NCBI RefSeq assembly: GCF_013170845.1 | Contig: NZ_CP033367.1 | Coordinates: forward strand, 3,349,001 to 3,413,000 | Source of the DNA: Mesorhizobium loti R88b | GTDB taxonomy: Bacteria > Pseudomonadota > Alphaproteobacteria > Rhizobiales > Rhizobiaceae | Direction: 5' to 3' | DNA length: 64,000 nucleotides | Part shown: piece after piece, positions 35,108-43,404 of the stretch | Layout of the letters: every line of letters begins with the position of its first letter | How positions within the stretch are numbered: the stretch's first letter is position 1 | Notes under the pieces: model-generated | Told to the model about the DNA's origin: nothing | Seen by the model: only the letters and a program-made list of their open reading frames with translations | The model's database searches: none | Position numbers and translations under genes: made by a program

Positions 35108-35677
35108 TTACTTCGAGATACCGTTCCAGAAGAAGCCAAAGCCGGCCTGCTTATAGTGCTCGCGTCGTTGCGGGTCGCGGGCGATGAATTCGAGCGTCGT
35201 CTCCGCCAGCGCCTCGAAAATGCCGCCGGCAAAGGTCATCGAGCAGCCCTTCAGCGCGCCGTCGGCAAGGCTTTCCTCGATCATCCCGCTAATGTCGGCG
35301 AACGCGGCGTTGCCCTGCTGCTTGCTTTGTTCGGTAATCCGCTCGGAGACGCCGAGCTGGCGCATGGCCTTGTGCTTCATCGGGAATTTCGCGCCCCAGT
35401 CGATGAAATTGTCCCAGACATGGCGGTTGCGCTCGCGCACGCTGGCTGTCGCGGGATAGGATGTCAGCAGGGCTTTGCCGAGATCGGTCTTGATCTCGAG
35501 ATAGAGCTGGTTGAGCAGCTCATCCTTGCTGGCGAAATAGTTGAAGAGCGTGCCTTCGGAGAGGCCGGCATCCCGGGCGATCTTTGCCGTGGCCGCGCCC
35601 GTGCCAAGCGTCGCCACCAGGGCGGTGGCCGATGCCAGGATTGCGTCGCGCTTTTCTTCGCTAAGGGGACGGGCCAT
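35108..35677 (-). CDS. TetR family repressor
   Basis: 189 residues. Helix-turn-helix TAKIARDAGLSEGTLFNYFASKDELL (~30-55) and a C-terminal ligand domain of unknown specificity (WDNFIDWGAKFPMKH). It is transcribed in the same direction as the two SDR genes, 117 bp apart. Matching operators stand before tetR itself and before the SDR pair, so it should repress both. Confidence 0.92.
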   Translation of the reverse strand: MARPLSEEKRDAILASATALVATLGTGAATAKIARDAGLSEGTLFNYFASKDELLNQLYLEIKTDLGKALLTSYPATASVRERNRHVWDNFIDWGAKFPMKHKAMRQLGVSERITEQSKQQGNAAFADISGMIEESLADGALKGCSMTFAGGIFEALAETTLEFIARDPQRREHYKQAGFGFFWNGISK

Positions 35678-35691
35678 GTTGAAACCAACTT

Positions 35692-35714
35692 GAGTGAGCG
35701 GTCACTCATTTATT
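35692..35714. promoter_or_regulatory. TetR operator, copy 2 (tetR promoter)
   Basis: GAGTGA-GCGGT-CACTCA, with outer TGAGTGA/TCACTCA symmetry, followed by TTTATT. It starts 15 bp upstream of the tetR ATG. It matches the site at 35023-35045 in all arm positions. Confidence 0.78.
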
Positions 35715-35823
35715 GAGGCGTGCACGAAATGTCAAGGGGTCGCGGAGCCATCCAGCCTGTTGCCCGTTGTTGTCGGCGCCTTGCATTCGGCAAAGGTTGC
35801 GCGCCGGCTTAATATGCCTGACG

Positions 35824-37824
35824 ATGGCCGTCGGCAGGGGGAGACAGCAAATAGTGGTCAATCGTCGAAACGACATGGCGTCAGCGCCTCAGGCGCTGGA
35901 CGATATTCTTTCGGCCGCCGGGCCGCACCCGCGAACCTCATTGCCCAATGTGGCGACCACCGTCACGACGGTGGCGGCGCTGTATTTCGGGCGTGAGGTT
36001 TTCCTGCCGATCGCTATCGCGCTGCTTTTGACTTTCGCGCTCGCGCCGCTTGTTTCGGCGCTCAAACGGATCGGCATTCCCCGGATTGCCGCCGTCATCG
36101 CCAGCGTGCTCGCGGCTTTCGCGGCCCTTGCCCTGTTCTCCTTCATCGTCGCCTCGCAGGTCAGCGAACTGGCGCAGAACATACCGACCTACCAGACCAA
36201 CATCCTGGAAAAGATCCGTTCGCTCAAGGAAACCGGGGTCGGGGGCGGATTCATTGCCAGATTGAGCAGCGTGGTCGAGCGTGTCGGCCAGGAGATCGAC
36301 AAGCAGGACGCCACGGTGCCGGCCGCCACCCCCGACAAGCCGCCGCGCGAGCCGGTGCCGGTCGAGATCGTGTCGCGAGAGAGACCGCTCGAAGTCCTGC
36401 AGAACATAGTCGGCCCGCTGATCAGCCCGCTCGGATCGGCAGGGCTGATCATCATCGTCGTCATCTTCATGCTGCTCGAGCGCGAGGATTTGCGCGACCG
36501 CTTCATCCGGCTTGTCGGCTACGGCGACCTTCACCGCACCACCGAGGCGCTTCGCGATGCGGGAAAAAGGGTCGGCCGCTACCTCCTCATGCAATTGGTG
36601 GTCAACATCGTCTACGCCATACCGATTGCGATCGGGCTGTGGATCCTCGGCATTCCCAATGCGCTGCTGTGGGGGCTGTTGGCGCTGGCGCTGCGTTTTG
36701 TCCCCTATATCGGGCCGGCCATCGGCATGCTCTTGCCGCTGTTCCTGGCGCTGGCCGTGGCGCCCGGCTGGTCGCTTGTGCTATGGACAGCCGCCTTGTT
36801 CGTGGTGATGGAACTGGTCACTGGCAACGTCATCGAACCCTGGCTTTACGGTTCGCGAACCGGGCTGTCGCCGCTGGCGATCATCGTCGCGGCGATCTTC
36901 TGGACATGGCTGTGGGGGCCGCTCGGGCTGGTGCTGTCGACGCCGCTCACCGTCTGCCTGGTGGTGCTGGGCAGGCACGTGCCGCAGTTCGAGTTCCTCG
37001 ACGTGCTGTTCGGCAACGAGCCTGTGCTGGAACCGCATGCGCGCCTCTATCAGCGGCTTCTGGCCGGCGATCCGGACGAGGCCACCGACCATGCCGAGGA
37101 GATGCTGGAAGAAAAATATCTGGTCGAATTTTACGACAAGGTCGCCATTCCGGCGCTTCTGCTGGGCGAGCGCGACCGTGTGCGCGGCGTCATGGGCGAC
37201 CTGCAAAGACGACAGGTGGCGGCCAGCGCACTCGCGCTGGTGGCCAACCTCGACGACGACGCGCAGGAGGAAGCCGACGAGGACGATGCACCTGATGTGG
37301 CCGTAGAAGGCGGCGACCACGCCGAGGCCGCCGACGAGGACGAAGTCGACCTGCCCGACGGCACCGGAATATCGGTGCTTTGCGCCGGCGGGCGAGGCGA
37401 ACTCGACGATGCCGCCGCCGCGATGTTGGCGCAGGTGCTGCACGTCCAGGGCGCGACCGCGTCGAAGGCAGGCTTTGCCGACATGGAGCCTTCAAGCATC
37501 CGCGGCCTTGAGCTCGGAACCATCGACACCGTGGTGGTCGGCTTCCTGAACCGCGATTCCGTCAAGCACGCGCGCTTCCTGGTGCGCCGGCTGAAGCGGG
37601 CGAAGCCCGCACTGCGGGTGGGTATCGTGTTCTGGTCGGAGACCGGCAACGACGACAGGCAAGCGGCTGACAAGCTGGCCCATGACATGAACGCCGACTT
37701 CGTCGCGCATGGCATGGTCGACGCCGTGACGGGCGCGCTGTCGAAGGAGCAGGCGGTGGCGTTGAAGCTTGTTGCAAAACGGCGCCGGCCAAGGGCTGCG
37801 CCGAGGAAGGCAGCGGCGGGTTAG
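35824..37824 (+). CDS. AI-2E family transporter with long C-terminal extension
   Basis: 666 residues from ATG 35824; GTG 35854 and ATG 35875 in the same frame are alternatives. Residues ~45-400 form the eight-helix AI-2E/PerM-type permease (VFLPIAIALLLTFALAPL, LWGLLALALRFVPYIGPAIG, GSRTGLSPLAIIVAAIFWTWLWG). The C-terminal ~240 residues are cytosolic: a helical segment, a very acidic linker (DDDAQEEADEDDAPD), then an alpha/beta domain with GISVLCAGGRGELDDAAAAML. Its last 33 codons are repeated as a scar at 47.2 kb. The substrate is unknown; the family exports peptides, auxin or signal molecules. Confidence 0.88.
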   Translation: MAVGRGRQQIVVNRRNDMASAPQALDDILSAAGPHPRTSLPNVATTVTTVAALYFGREVFLPIAIALLLTFALAPLVSALKRIGIPRIAAVIASVLAAFAALALFSFIVASQVSELAQNIPTYQTNILEKIRSLKETGVGGGFIARLSSVVERVGQEIDKQDATVPAATPDKPPREPVPVEIVSRERPLEVLQNIVGPLISPLGSAGLIIIVVIFMLLEREDLRDRFIRLVGYGDLHRTTEALRDAGKRVGRYLLMQLVVNIVYAIPIAIGLWILGIPNALLWGLLALALRFVPYIGPAIGMLLPLFLALAVAPGWSLVLWTAALFVVMELVTGNVIEPWLYGSRTGLSPLAIIVAAIFWTWLWGPLGLVLSTPLTVCLVVLGRHVPQFEFLDVLFGNEPVLEPHARLYQRLLAGDPDEATDHAEEMLEEKYLVEFYDKVAIPALLLGERDRVRGVMGDLQRRQVAASALALVANLDDDAQEEADEDDAPDVAVEGGDHAEAADEDEVDLPDGTGISVLCAGGRGELDDAAAAMLAQVLHVQGATASKAGFADMEPSSIRGLELGTIDTVVVGFLNRDSVKHARFLVRRLKRAKPALRVGIVFWSETGNDDRQAADKLAHDMNADFVAHGMVDAVTGALSKEQAVALKLVAKRRRPRAAPRKAAAG

Positions 37825-37929
37825 CAGACGCGCCGGCGCGGCTCACTAGCCGCTCGAGCGCCAGCAGCGTATGCTGCAAGACGGCCGCAACACCCTGCGG
37901 CTGATACTTTTCGTTCCGGGAGCCGGGGG

Positions 37930-39051
37930 ATGCGAACGAGCGACCATTGCGCACCGGTACTGCTGTTTTTCGCCCTCGGGCTCGCGGGCACGATGTCGGG
38001 CTGTTCGGGCGGACCGCCGCCGCCGGTGACTTTCACCTTGTCGGACCTTGGCACGCTCGACGGAACCGAAAGCTATGCCTGCGCGGTCAATGACGGCGGC
38101 CAGGTCGTCGGCTACGCCACGACGAAGGACAATGGTTCCGACGCGGCGGGGTCGTCGCCACCGGGCACAAGTCCGAACGTTCATACCGTCAAGTGGGCCG
38201 GGAAAGCCATTGTGGACCTCGGTGCGATGGGCGGAGCCCCCGGTTGTTCCCAGGGGATCAACGAGGCCGGGCAGGTGGTCGGCTTTGCGCGTGCCGCGGG
38301 CACATCCGATGTGCATGCAACGCTTTGGAACGGCACGGTCCTGACCGACCTCGGCACCGTCGCCGGCCACAACAGCAGCGCCGCGGGCATCAATGCCAAG
38401 GGAGAGGTGGCCGGAGATTCGACAATCGGTGACACGCGCCTCGAACACGCCGCGTTATGGAGCGGCGGCGCCGCGACCGACCTCGGAACCCTCGGTGGAC
38501 GCACCAGCACCGCCACCGCCATCAACGACAGCGGGTGGGTGGTCGGGTTTGCCGACGTGACCGGCGACTTCAAGGTCCATGCGGCGCTCTGGAAAGGAGG
38601 GGTTCCAACCGACCTCGGCACTCTTTCCGGTGGCGACTACAGCTTTGCCATGGCCATCAACAATCGCGGCGTGGTTGCAGGCGATTCCATGCTCTACGCC
38701 AATACGGAAACCCATGCGACCGTGTGGATCGATTCGAAAATCGTCGATCTGCGTGCGCTCGGCGGCGAGTTCAGCATGGCGCTCGGGATCAACGATGCGG
38801 GGCTTGTGGTCGGAAACGCGGCGCTCAAGGGCAATTCCCCAACTCACGCCGCCCTGTGGATCGGGACGGCGGTCTACGACCTCAACGATATGCTGGACTC
38901 CAGCGGTCGCGGCTGGACGCTCTTCGAAGCGCGAGACATCAATTCGAGCGGCCAGATCGTCGGCGGTGGCCGTGCGCCGTCTGGAGAGCCGCACGGATTT
39001 CTGCTGACGCCGACAAAACCCATTCCGCTCCCAGCGAAAGACAAGCCGTAG
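37930..39051 (+). CDS. HAF-repeat lipoprotein
   Basis: 373 residues. The N-terminal signal ends with a lipobox-like TMSGC (~20-24), so lipid anchoring is likely. The rest is seven ~46-residue HAF repeats, each with DLGTLGG-type, AxxINDxGxVVG and HAxLW blocks, ending LNDML. HAF repeats build an extracellular beta-propeller-like fold of unknown role. GGGGG precedes the ATG. Confidence 0.88.
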   Translation: MRTSDHCAPVLLFFALGLAGTMSGCSGGPPPPVTFTLSDLGTLDGTESYACAVNDGGQVVGYATTKDNGSDAAGSSPPGTSPNVHTVKWAGKAIVDLGAMGGAPGCSQGINEAGQVVGFARAAGTSDVHATLWNGTVLTDLGTVAGHNSSAAGINAKGEVAGDSTIGDTRLEHAALWSGGAATDLGTLGGRTSTATAINDSGWVVGFADVTGDFKVHAALWKGGVPTDLGTLSGGDYSFAMAINNRGVVAGDSMLYANTETHATVWIDSKIVDLRALGGEFSMALGINDAGLVVGNAALKGNSPTHAALWIGTAVYDLNDMLDSSGRGWTLFEARDINSSGQIVGGGRAPSGEPHGFLLTPTKPIPLPAKDKP

Positions 39052-39068
39052 AACACGGCCCCGCTTTG

Positions 39069-39163
39069 TCGACCATCGCCATGCCGCGCTCGCAGCTGGG
39101 CCAGAGACTTTTCCCGGTGCGGGCATCCGGCCAGCGCAGCCATTCCGGCGGCGTCGAGCTTCG
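39069..39163 (-). pseudogene. degraded 3' end of an aldo/keto reductase, scar 1
   Basis: TCGACCATCGCCATGCCGCG and the following ~70 bases align with the 3' end of the intact aldo/keto reductase at 51.2 kb. The minus-strand frames still read ERGMAMVDK and MAAL, but the frame between them is broken. Nothing of the rest of the gene is present. Confidence 0.6.
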
Positions 39164-39372
39164 CCAGTTTTTCACTCTCGGCGGAGATCGTGTCGAACCA
39201 GGCGCCGAACCGTGACAGATGCTTTCCCAGGCGGTTCCTGAATCTGAAGAGGGTTCTGGAAGCCGCAAAATTCTAGAGAAATTTCAATAATTTAATGAAC
39301 CGGCAACGCGAGTAGCGACGTTCCGAAGGTACGACTATTCTTCGCCTCCTTCAGACGGATGCGAGGTGAACC

Positions 39373-40206
39373 ATGTCGGACGAGCAAGTGCGCTGGCTTT
39401 TGAAGGTCATCCAGCCCGAGCGGAGCTTGGCCTCTCTGCCTGGAGGCGCCAGCCTTGGCCCGAAAGTCCATGCCGGGCTCCTCGGTCTCCCGGTTGAGAT
39501 CTACGCGACCGAACTTGGCCGCATGCAACAGGAGGCCTCGGAAGCGGCCGGCGCATTGCTTGCCGACGAGGCCGTGGCATCGATGGTCGATCGCCTTCCC
39601 CTGCGCAAAGGGGCCAAGGTCGTGGCGTTCGGCGACAGCTTGACGTCCGATCCCCAATCCTGGGCGGTAATCCTGAGGGAAGTGCTGGCGAAGCGCCGCG
39701 GCACCGACGGGATCTCGTTGACCATCAGCGCAGTCGCAGGCGAGACGACCACGCACGGTCTCGTGCGGGTCGCGGGTATGATCAATTCCCGGCCCGACTG
39801 GATCCTCTTCCTCGTCGGTACGAATGACGCCCGCACGCAGGGCCCGCGCCCCACCAAGACACTCGTCCATCATGAGGAGACCGCGCGCAACATTGCCGAG
39901 CTGCGTCAGCGCGTTTCCGGAGAGACCACGGCGAACTGCGTCTGGATTACGCCGCCCGCGGTCAATGAAGCGCAGGTGGCGGCGCATCCAGGCCTGGCCA
40001 GGTTCGGGGTTTGGTTCCGCAACGAAGACCTGGAGCGAGTGGCCAAGATCGTCCGCGAGAGCGACGGGGCGGTTGTCGACGCCCACTCAACGCTGGGGAG
40101 CCCGCCGCACTTTGACCTGCTGGTGGGCGACGGTCTGCATTTCACTCTGGCGGGCCAGAAGCGAATGGCACTCGAGGTGATCCGTGGCTGGAGCAGGCTC
40201 AAGTGA
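39373..40206 (+). CDS. SGNH/GDSL hydrolase
   Basis: 277 residues. SGNH blocks: AFGDSLT (~85-91, Ser nucleophile), the glycine in AGETTT, GTND (~155-158, Asn) and the C-terminal D-x-x-H in GDGLHFT (~255-261). The ~80 residues before block I are unusual and helical. GAGGTG precedes the ATG. It probably works as a small-ester hydrolase. It ends 4 bp into the next gene (NmrA), so the two are coupled. Confidence 0.9.
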   Translation: MSDEQVRWLLKVIQPERSLASLPGGASLGPKVHAGLLGLPVEIYATELGRMQQEASEAAGALLADEAVASMVDRLPLRKGAKVVAFGDSLTSDPQSWAVILREVLAKRRGTDGISLTISAVAGETTTHGLVRVAGMINSRPDWILFLVGTNDARTQGPRPTKTLVHHEETARNIAELRQRVSGETTANCVWITPPAVNEAQVAAHPGLARFGVWFRNEDLERVAKIVRESDGAVVDAHSTLGSPPHFDLLVGDGLHFTLAGQKRMALEVIRGWSRLK

Positions 40207-41054
40207 AACATCTCGTCATCGGCGCGACGGGAAACATCGGCTCGCGGGTAACCCGGCGCTTCATTGACTCCAGAGCACGCCCATCGGTCTTCGTGCGCAG
40301 CGCGAAGAGGGCCAGAGCGCTTTTCGGCGACCATGTCGATATCCATACCGGAGACCTCGAAAAGCCAGGCCCCTCCCTGACTGCCGCGCTGGCCGGGGTC
40401 GATGGCATATTCCTCCTGACTGATGGATCGGACCTCGAGAAACGGGATCGCGCAATCTCCTTCGCTGCCCGCCACGCAGGCGTCGGCCACGTGGTCAAGC
40501 TCTCTACGTTGGACGTGCGAACCGGGATCGGCACGGGTCCGTGGCATGCACGCGGCGAGGATGCTATTCGGGGAAGCGGGGTGGCGTTCACGTTCATTCA
40601 GGCAGCCGGGTTCATGTCCAATGCGCTCGGTTGGTCGGAGTCCATCCGCCGCGAGGGTGTGCTGCGCTCTTCCACGGGTGGAGGCAAGATCGCGTTCATC
40701 CATCCAGACGACATCGCTGCCGTCGCCACGGCCGCACTGACCTCGCGCGACTACGACGGCCAGGCACTGGTGATCACCGGCCCCAGGGCGCTGTCGTATG
40801 GGGAGATGGCGGCCACGATAGGCAGAGCCATCGGCAAGCCCGTCGGCTTCGAGGAAATATCCGACCGGCAGGCCTACACCAGCGCCGTCGAATGGGCCGG
40901 GAGAGGTCCCTACGTCGATGCCCTTGTGGACATCTGGCGCGCGGTGCGCGAGGGCCGACTTGACACCGTCACGGACGGGGTAAAACGAGTAACCGGGCGG
41001 GAACCAATCCCGTTTGCTCAGTGGGCCGCCGAGAACGCCGCGTCGTTTCAGTAG
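40203..41054 (+). CDS. NmrA-like NAD(P)-binding protein
   Basis: 283 residues from a GTG start overlapping the hydrolase stop by 4 bp. The Rossmann motif VIGATGNIGSRV (~5-16) is intact. The rest follows the NmrA/YtfG (SDR atypical 5) pattern: VVKLSTLDV, ITGPRALSYGEMAATI. Such proteins bind NAD(P)H and act as reductases or redox sensors. Partner gene: the GDSL hydrolase. Confidence 0.88.
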   Translation: MKHLVIGATGNIGSRVTRRFIDSRARPSVFVRSAKRARALFGDHVDIHTGDLEKPGPSLTAALAGVDGIFLLTDGSDLEKRDRAISFAARHAGVGHVVKLSTLDVRTGIGTGPWHARGEDAIRGSGVAFTFIQAAGFMSNALGWSESIRREGVLRSSTGGGKIAFIHPDDIAAVATAALTSRDYDGQALVITGPRALSYGEMAATIGRAIGKPVGFEEISDRQAYTSAVEWAGRGPYVDALVDIWRAVREGRLDTVTDGVKRVTGREPIPFAQWAAENAASFQ

Positions 41055-41071
41055 TGCAAGGCCGAGGTGCT

Positions 41072-41677
41072 CTAAAAAGAATTCACGTAGACCAGCACGG
41101 TACGGATCGTCTCGCTCATGGCGCCATCACGCGATAGCGCGCGCGCCGGGTGGACCGTCCCGTGCACGAGCGATTCCACCATGCTCGGAAGGACAAAAAG
41201 CATTCGCTGCGTCTGGTCGGGGCTGTATCGATTCTGGTCGGTTTGTGACAGCACCCGCCCGAAGGTGTGATGCAGCGCGTTCTTGAAGCCGAGAGCGCCC
41301 TCCGGAACAGCGGACGAAACAATCTCGTGCAGTTCGCCAGCTTCTGCGTGCACATTCACCAGACCGCGGACGAGCTCGCGCGTGAATTCCTCCAGCGGAG
41401 CCGAGGCGCAGGCAGCAGTCGTCTGCCCGATGACCTGCCGTACATCGTCGACGTGCCGGTCATGAAGGGCGGTGAAGATTGCGCGCTTGTCGGGGAAGTA
41501 CTGATACAGCGACCCGACGCTGACGCCGGCGGCCTCCGCGATGCGGTTCGTGGTAATGGCCCGGGTCCCGTGGCGTTTCACCACGAGTTGGACCGCCTCG
41601 AGCACGGCGTCCACGGTCTGCCGCGAGCGTTGCTGCTTCGGCTCGCGCCGCGTAAAGGTTCTTTCGAGCGTGGTCAT
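41072..41677 (-). CDS. TetR family regulator
   Basis: 201 residues. Helix-turn-helix TTNRIAEAAGVSVGSLYQYFPDKRAIFTAL (~42-71), with AcrR-type SLYQYF. The frame upstream to 42130 overlaps a gene scar and is excluded. It is convergent with the NmrA gene. It once probably controlled the SDR whose tail survives just upstream. Confidence 0.9.
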   Translation of the reverse strand: MTTLERTFTRREPKQQRSRQTVDAVLEAVQLVVKRHGTRAITTNRIAEAAGVSVGSLYQYFPDKRAIFTALHDRHVDDVRQVIGQTTAACASAPLEEFTRELVRGLVNVHAEAGELHEIVSSAVPEGALGFKNALHHTFGRVLSQTDQNRYSPDQTQRMLFVLPSMVESLVHGTVHPARALSRDGAMSETIRTVLVYVNSF

Positions 41678-41814
41678 GCTGCCTTGCTGTATGTCGTCGC
41701 CGTGCCGAACCCCGACACGGGACCGTAACAGCGACCACGCCTGCGGGCAACGCTCGCCAGGTCGTCGGACTGTCCCTGGGATACAGGCGAGCGTGCCGTT
41801 ATCGCGGTCTGGGA

Positions 41815-41960
41815 TCAGAACTGCGCCGCGCCCCCGTCGACGTCCAGTTCGATGCCGGTAATGTAGGCGCTTTCGTCGGATGCCAGGAAGAGAGGCGCCT
41901 TGCCAAGGTCCTCTGGGGTACCAAGGCGGCTGAGCGGGATCGTCTCGATGACGCCGGTGC
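41815..41960 (-). pseudogene. truncated SDR, C-terminal remnant
   Basis: On the minus strand the frame reads [18 protein letters not shown], then [21 protein letters not shown] and a TGA at 41815-41817. This is the normal end of a classical SDR. About 200 residues that should precede it are missing, and the sequence upstream is unrelated. The gene is deleted, not silent. Confidence 0.75.
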
Positions 41961-42028
41961 ACCGGCGGCTGGGAACTGCCAATCTTCAGGATACGGCCAA
42001 CACGGTGACCTGAGCCCGTGAGGTGTTC

Positions 42029-42093
42029 ATGCGCGCCAAAACCGATTGCGAACATCCAATGAAATAGCTTACAACTGATTGCATAACGCAATC
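42029..42093 (+). promoter_or_regulatory. orphan promoter/operator copy
   Basis: A 65-bp block matching 46276-46340 without gaps (53 of 65 positions). It retains TTGCGA, 17 bases, TTACAA, and then the palindrome GATTGC-ATAAC-GCAATC (42077-42093). No plus-strand gene follows; the next gene points the other way. It looks like a promoter whose gene was lost. Confidence 0.6.
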
Positions 42094-42104
42094 TAGGCGA
42101 TCCG

Positions 42105-42584
42105 TCAGGCATAAGCGGGCTCGCGCTCAACCATCATATACGCGCCACTTTGGCCCCCGCCGGGTACACGTGGCGATACCGCCGCCGGGGAAGGCGGCGG
42201 ATCATCGTCGTCGTCCCTACCGGTAAAGCGCCGTCTGCGCGGCGATCCATTGATGCGCCGGCCGCGACGATCAAATGCCATCATCCATGGCATTGCCCAG
42301 CGCGAACGACCCTGGCCGGCGGAGCCGACTTGATCCAGCGCCTTCAGGCATCGCAAGATATCGTCGACAGGGACGATCTTGCCATTGTCCAGTTTGCGTA
42401 AGGTGGGGTGATTTTCGACGGCATGCGAATCCGATGCCCATGATGCGAGCAAGGCCCGCTTTTCGTCCAAACCCATGCGTGGATGCTTGAGCACATCGCT
42501 CGGACTGTCGAGAAGGCAAAAAAGACCCTCGAAACGTCCGATGCGCCGGTTTGCGGCGCGGAATGTTTCAGTCTGCTGATTCAT
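42105..42584 (-). CDS. hypothetical rhizobial protein
   Basis: 159 residues from ATG 42584 (MNQQTETFRAANRR). The first ~95 residues are conserved-looking (MGLDEKRALLASWASDSHAVE, then LDNGKIVPVDDILRCLKALD). The remainder is a basic, Gly/Arg/Asp/Pro-rich tail (RRRFTGRDDDDDPPPSP). Function unknown. It lies downstream of the Hsp20 gene in the same direction, separated by a hairpin. Confidence 0.75.
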   Translation of the reverse strand: MNQQTETFRAANRRIGRFEGLFCLLDSPSDVLKHPRMGLDEKRALLASWASDSHAVENHPTLRKLDNGKIVPVDDILRCLKALDQVGSAGQGRSRWAMPWMMAFDRRGRRINGSPRRRRFTGRDDDDDPPPSPAAVSPRVPGGGQSGAYMMVEREPAYA

Positions 42585-42604
42585 CTCCAATCTCCGCAAT
42601 CAAG

Positions 42605-42628
42605 GCCTCCCGACCGAAGCCGGGAGGC
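42605..42628 (-). terminator. hairpin after Hsp20 gene
   Basis: GCCTCCCG, an 8-base loop, and CGGGAGGC form a perfect 8-bp stem between the Hsp20 stop and the next gene. The T run is weak, so it may only partly end transcription. Confidence 0.45.
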
Positions 42629-42657
42629 GACCGCAGTGTTCGTGTTGAAGTATCGCG

Positions 42658-43122
42658 TCAGGCAACCTTGCGCGGTTTCTCGACGTCCTGGATAATCTGC
42701 TTGCTGACGGCCATAGCGTCGCCAGGGCCGATGTTGATGCGGCGAGGCTTCAGTTCCTCGGGGATTTCCCGCACGATCTCGACGCTGAGCAAGCCATTCT
42801 CAAGGGACGCAGCCACCACCTTCATGTGGTCGGCCAGCTTGAACACGTGTCTGAAGTTGCGCAAGGCAAGGCCCTGATGCAGCACTTGACGCCCCTCCGT
42901 GTCGGTGGATTTCTGGCCGACAACCACAAGTTCCGGGCCATTCTGCGTCAACTCGACCTCGTCGGAACTGAAGCCGGCGATAGCCATGGCGATACGGTAG
43001 TCGTTTTCACCCGTCTTCTCGATATTGTAAGGCGGCCAGTCGGTCCTGGCGCTGTTTTCGAGCATGTCGAAAAGACGATCGAATCCGACGGTGGTTCGAT
43101 AAAGCGAGTCAAAGGTTCTCAT
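42658..43122 (-). CDS. Hsp20 family small heat-shock chaperone (IbpA-like)
   Basis: 154 residues. The alpha-crystallin domain is seen in YNIEKTGENDYRIAMAIAGF, ELVVVGQK and FRHVFKLADHMKVVAASLENGLLSVEI, with the A-x-x-x-n-G-L motif at its end. An N-terminal MRTFDSLYRTTVGFDRLFDML is typical of the rhizobial IbpA class A proteins. It binds unfolded proteins in the cytosol. AGGAG lies 10 bases before the ATG inside a hairpin-rich leader, which suggests a ROSE-type thermometer. Confidence 0.93.
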   Translation of the reverse strand: MRTFDSLYRTTVGFDRLFDMLENSARTDWPPYNIEKTGENDYRIAMAIAGFSSDEVELTQNGPELVVVGQKSTDTEGRQVLHQGLALRNFRHVFKLADHMKVVAASLENGLLSVEIVREIPEELKPRRINIGPGDAMAVSKQIIQDVEKPRKVA

Positions 43123-43131
43123 AGCCACATT

Positions 43132-43205
43132 CTCCTTGAAGCAACATGGGTACAAGGTGCGCCGCCCAGCGGCAGCGCCCGTCGTCGAGCCATACAGCCT
43201 CGACG
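43132..43205 (-). promoter_or_regulatory. structured Hsp20 leader, candidate RNA thermometer
   Basis: On the minus strand the leader can fold into three hairpins: CGTCGAG/CTCGACG (43183-43205), GCGCTGCC/GGCGGCGC (43159-43178), and CCTTG/CAAGG (43134-43157). The last one pairs part of the AGGAG ribosome site. A TTGCT lies in its loop, a motif noted in ROSE elements. The weak final hairpin next to strong upstream ones is the expected ROSE layout. Confidence 0.5.
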
Positions 43206-43404
43206 GCGAACGATTTGGGAAGCTTCGCAAACGGCTTCAAGACCCCTGCGCAAAAAAATTCGAGCCTCTTGATGGCACGAAAAACCCGCTGCCGGGGGAG
43301 AGCAGCGAGGCGACTACGCCAGCTTGACCATATGCCTTCTTCAGCCGCGTCGCACGACCTCAAACCCACGCGAGGGTACCGCCCTGATGTGGTCGTGCGA
43401 GCCC
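43206..43404. other. intergenic, no gene seen
   Basis: About 200 bp between the Hsp20 leader and the end of the LOV-EAL gene. It should hold the Hsp20 promoter. No convincing gene or strong palindrome was seen. Confidence 0.4.

Noticed and set aside
41678..42130. N-terminal extension of the TetR frame, and a similar frame at 46102-46383 sharing YAIS and FAIGFG
   Set aside because: The similarity comes from the duplicated promoter/operator block read in an untranslated frame. No ribosome site and no third copy is seen.
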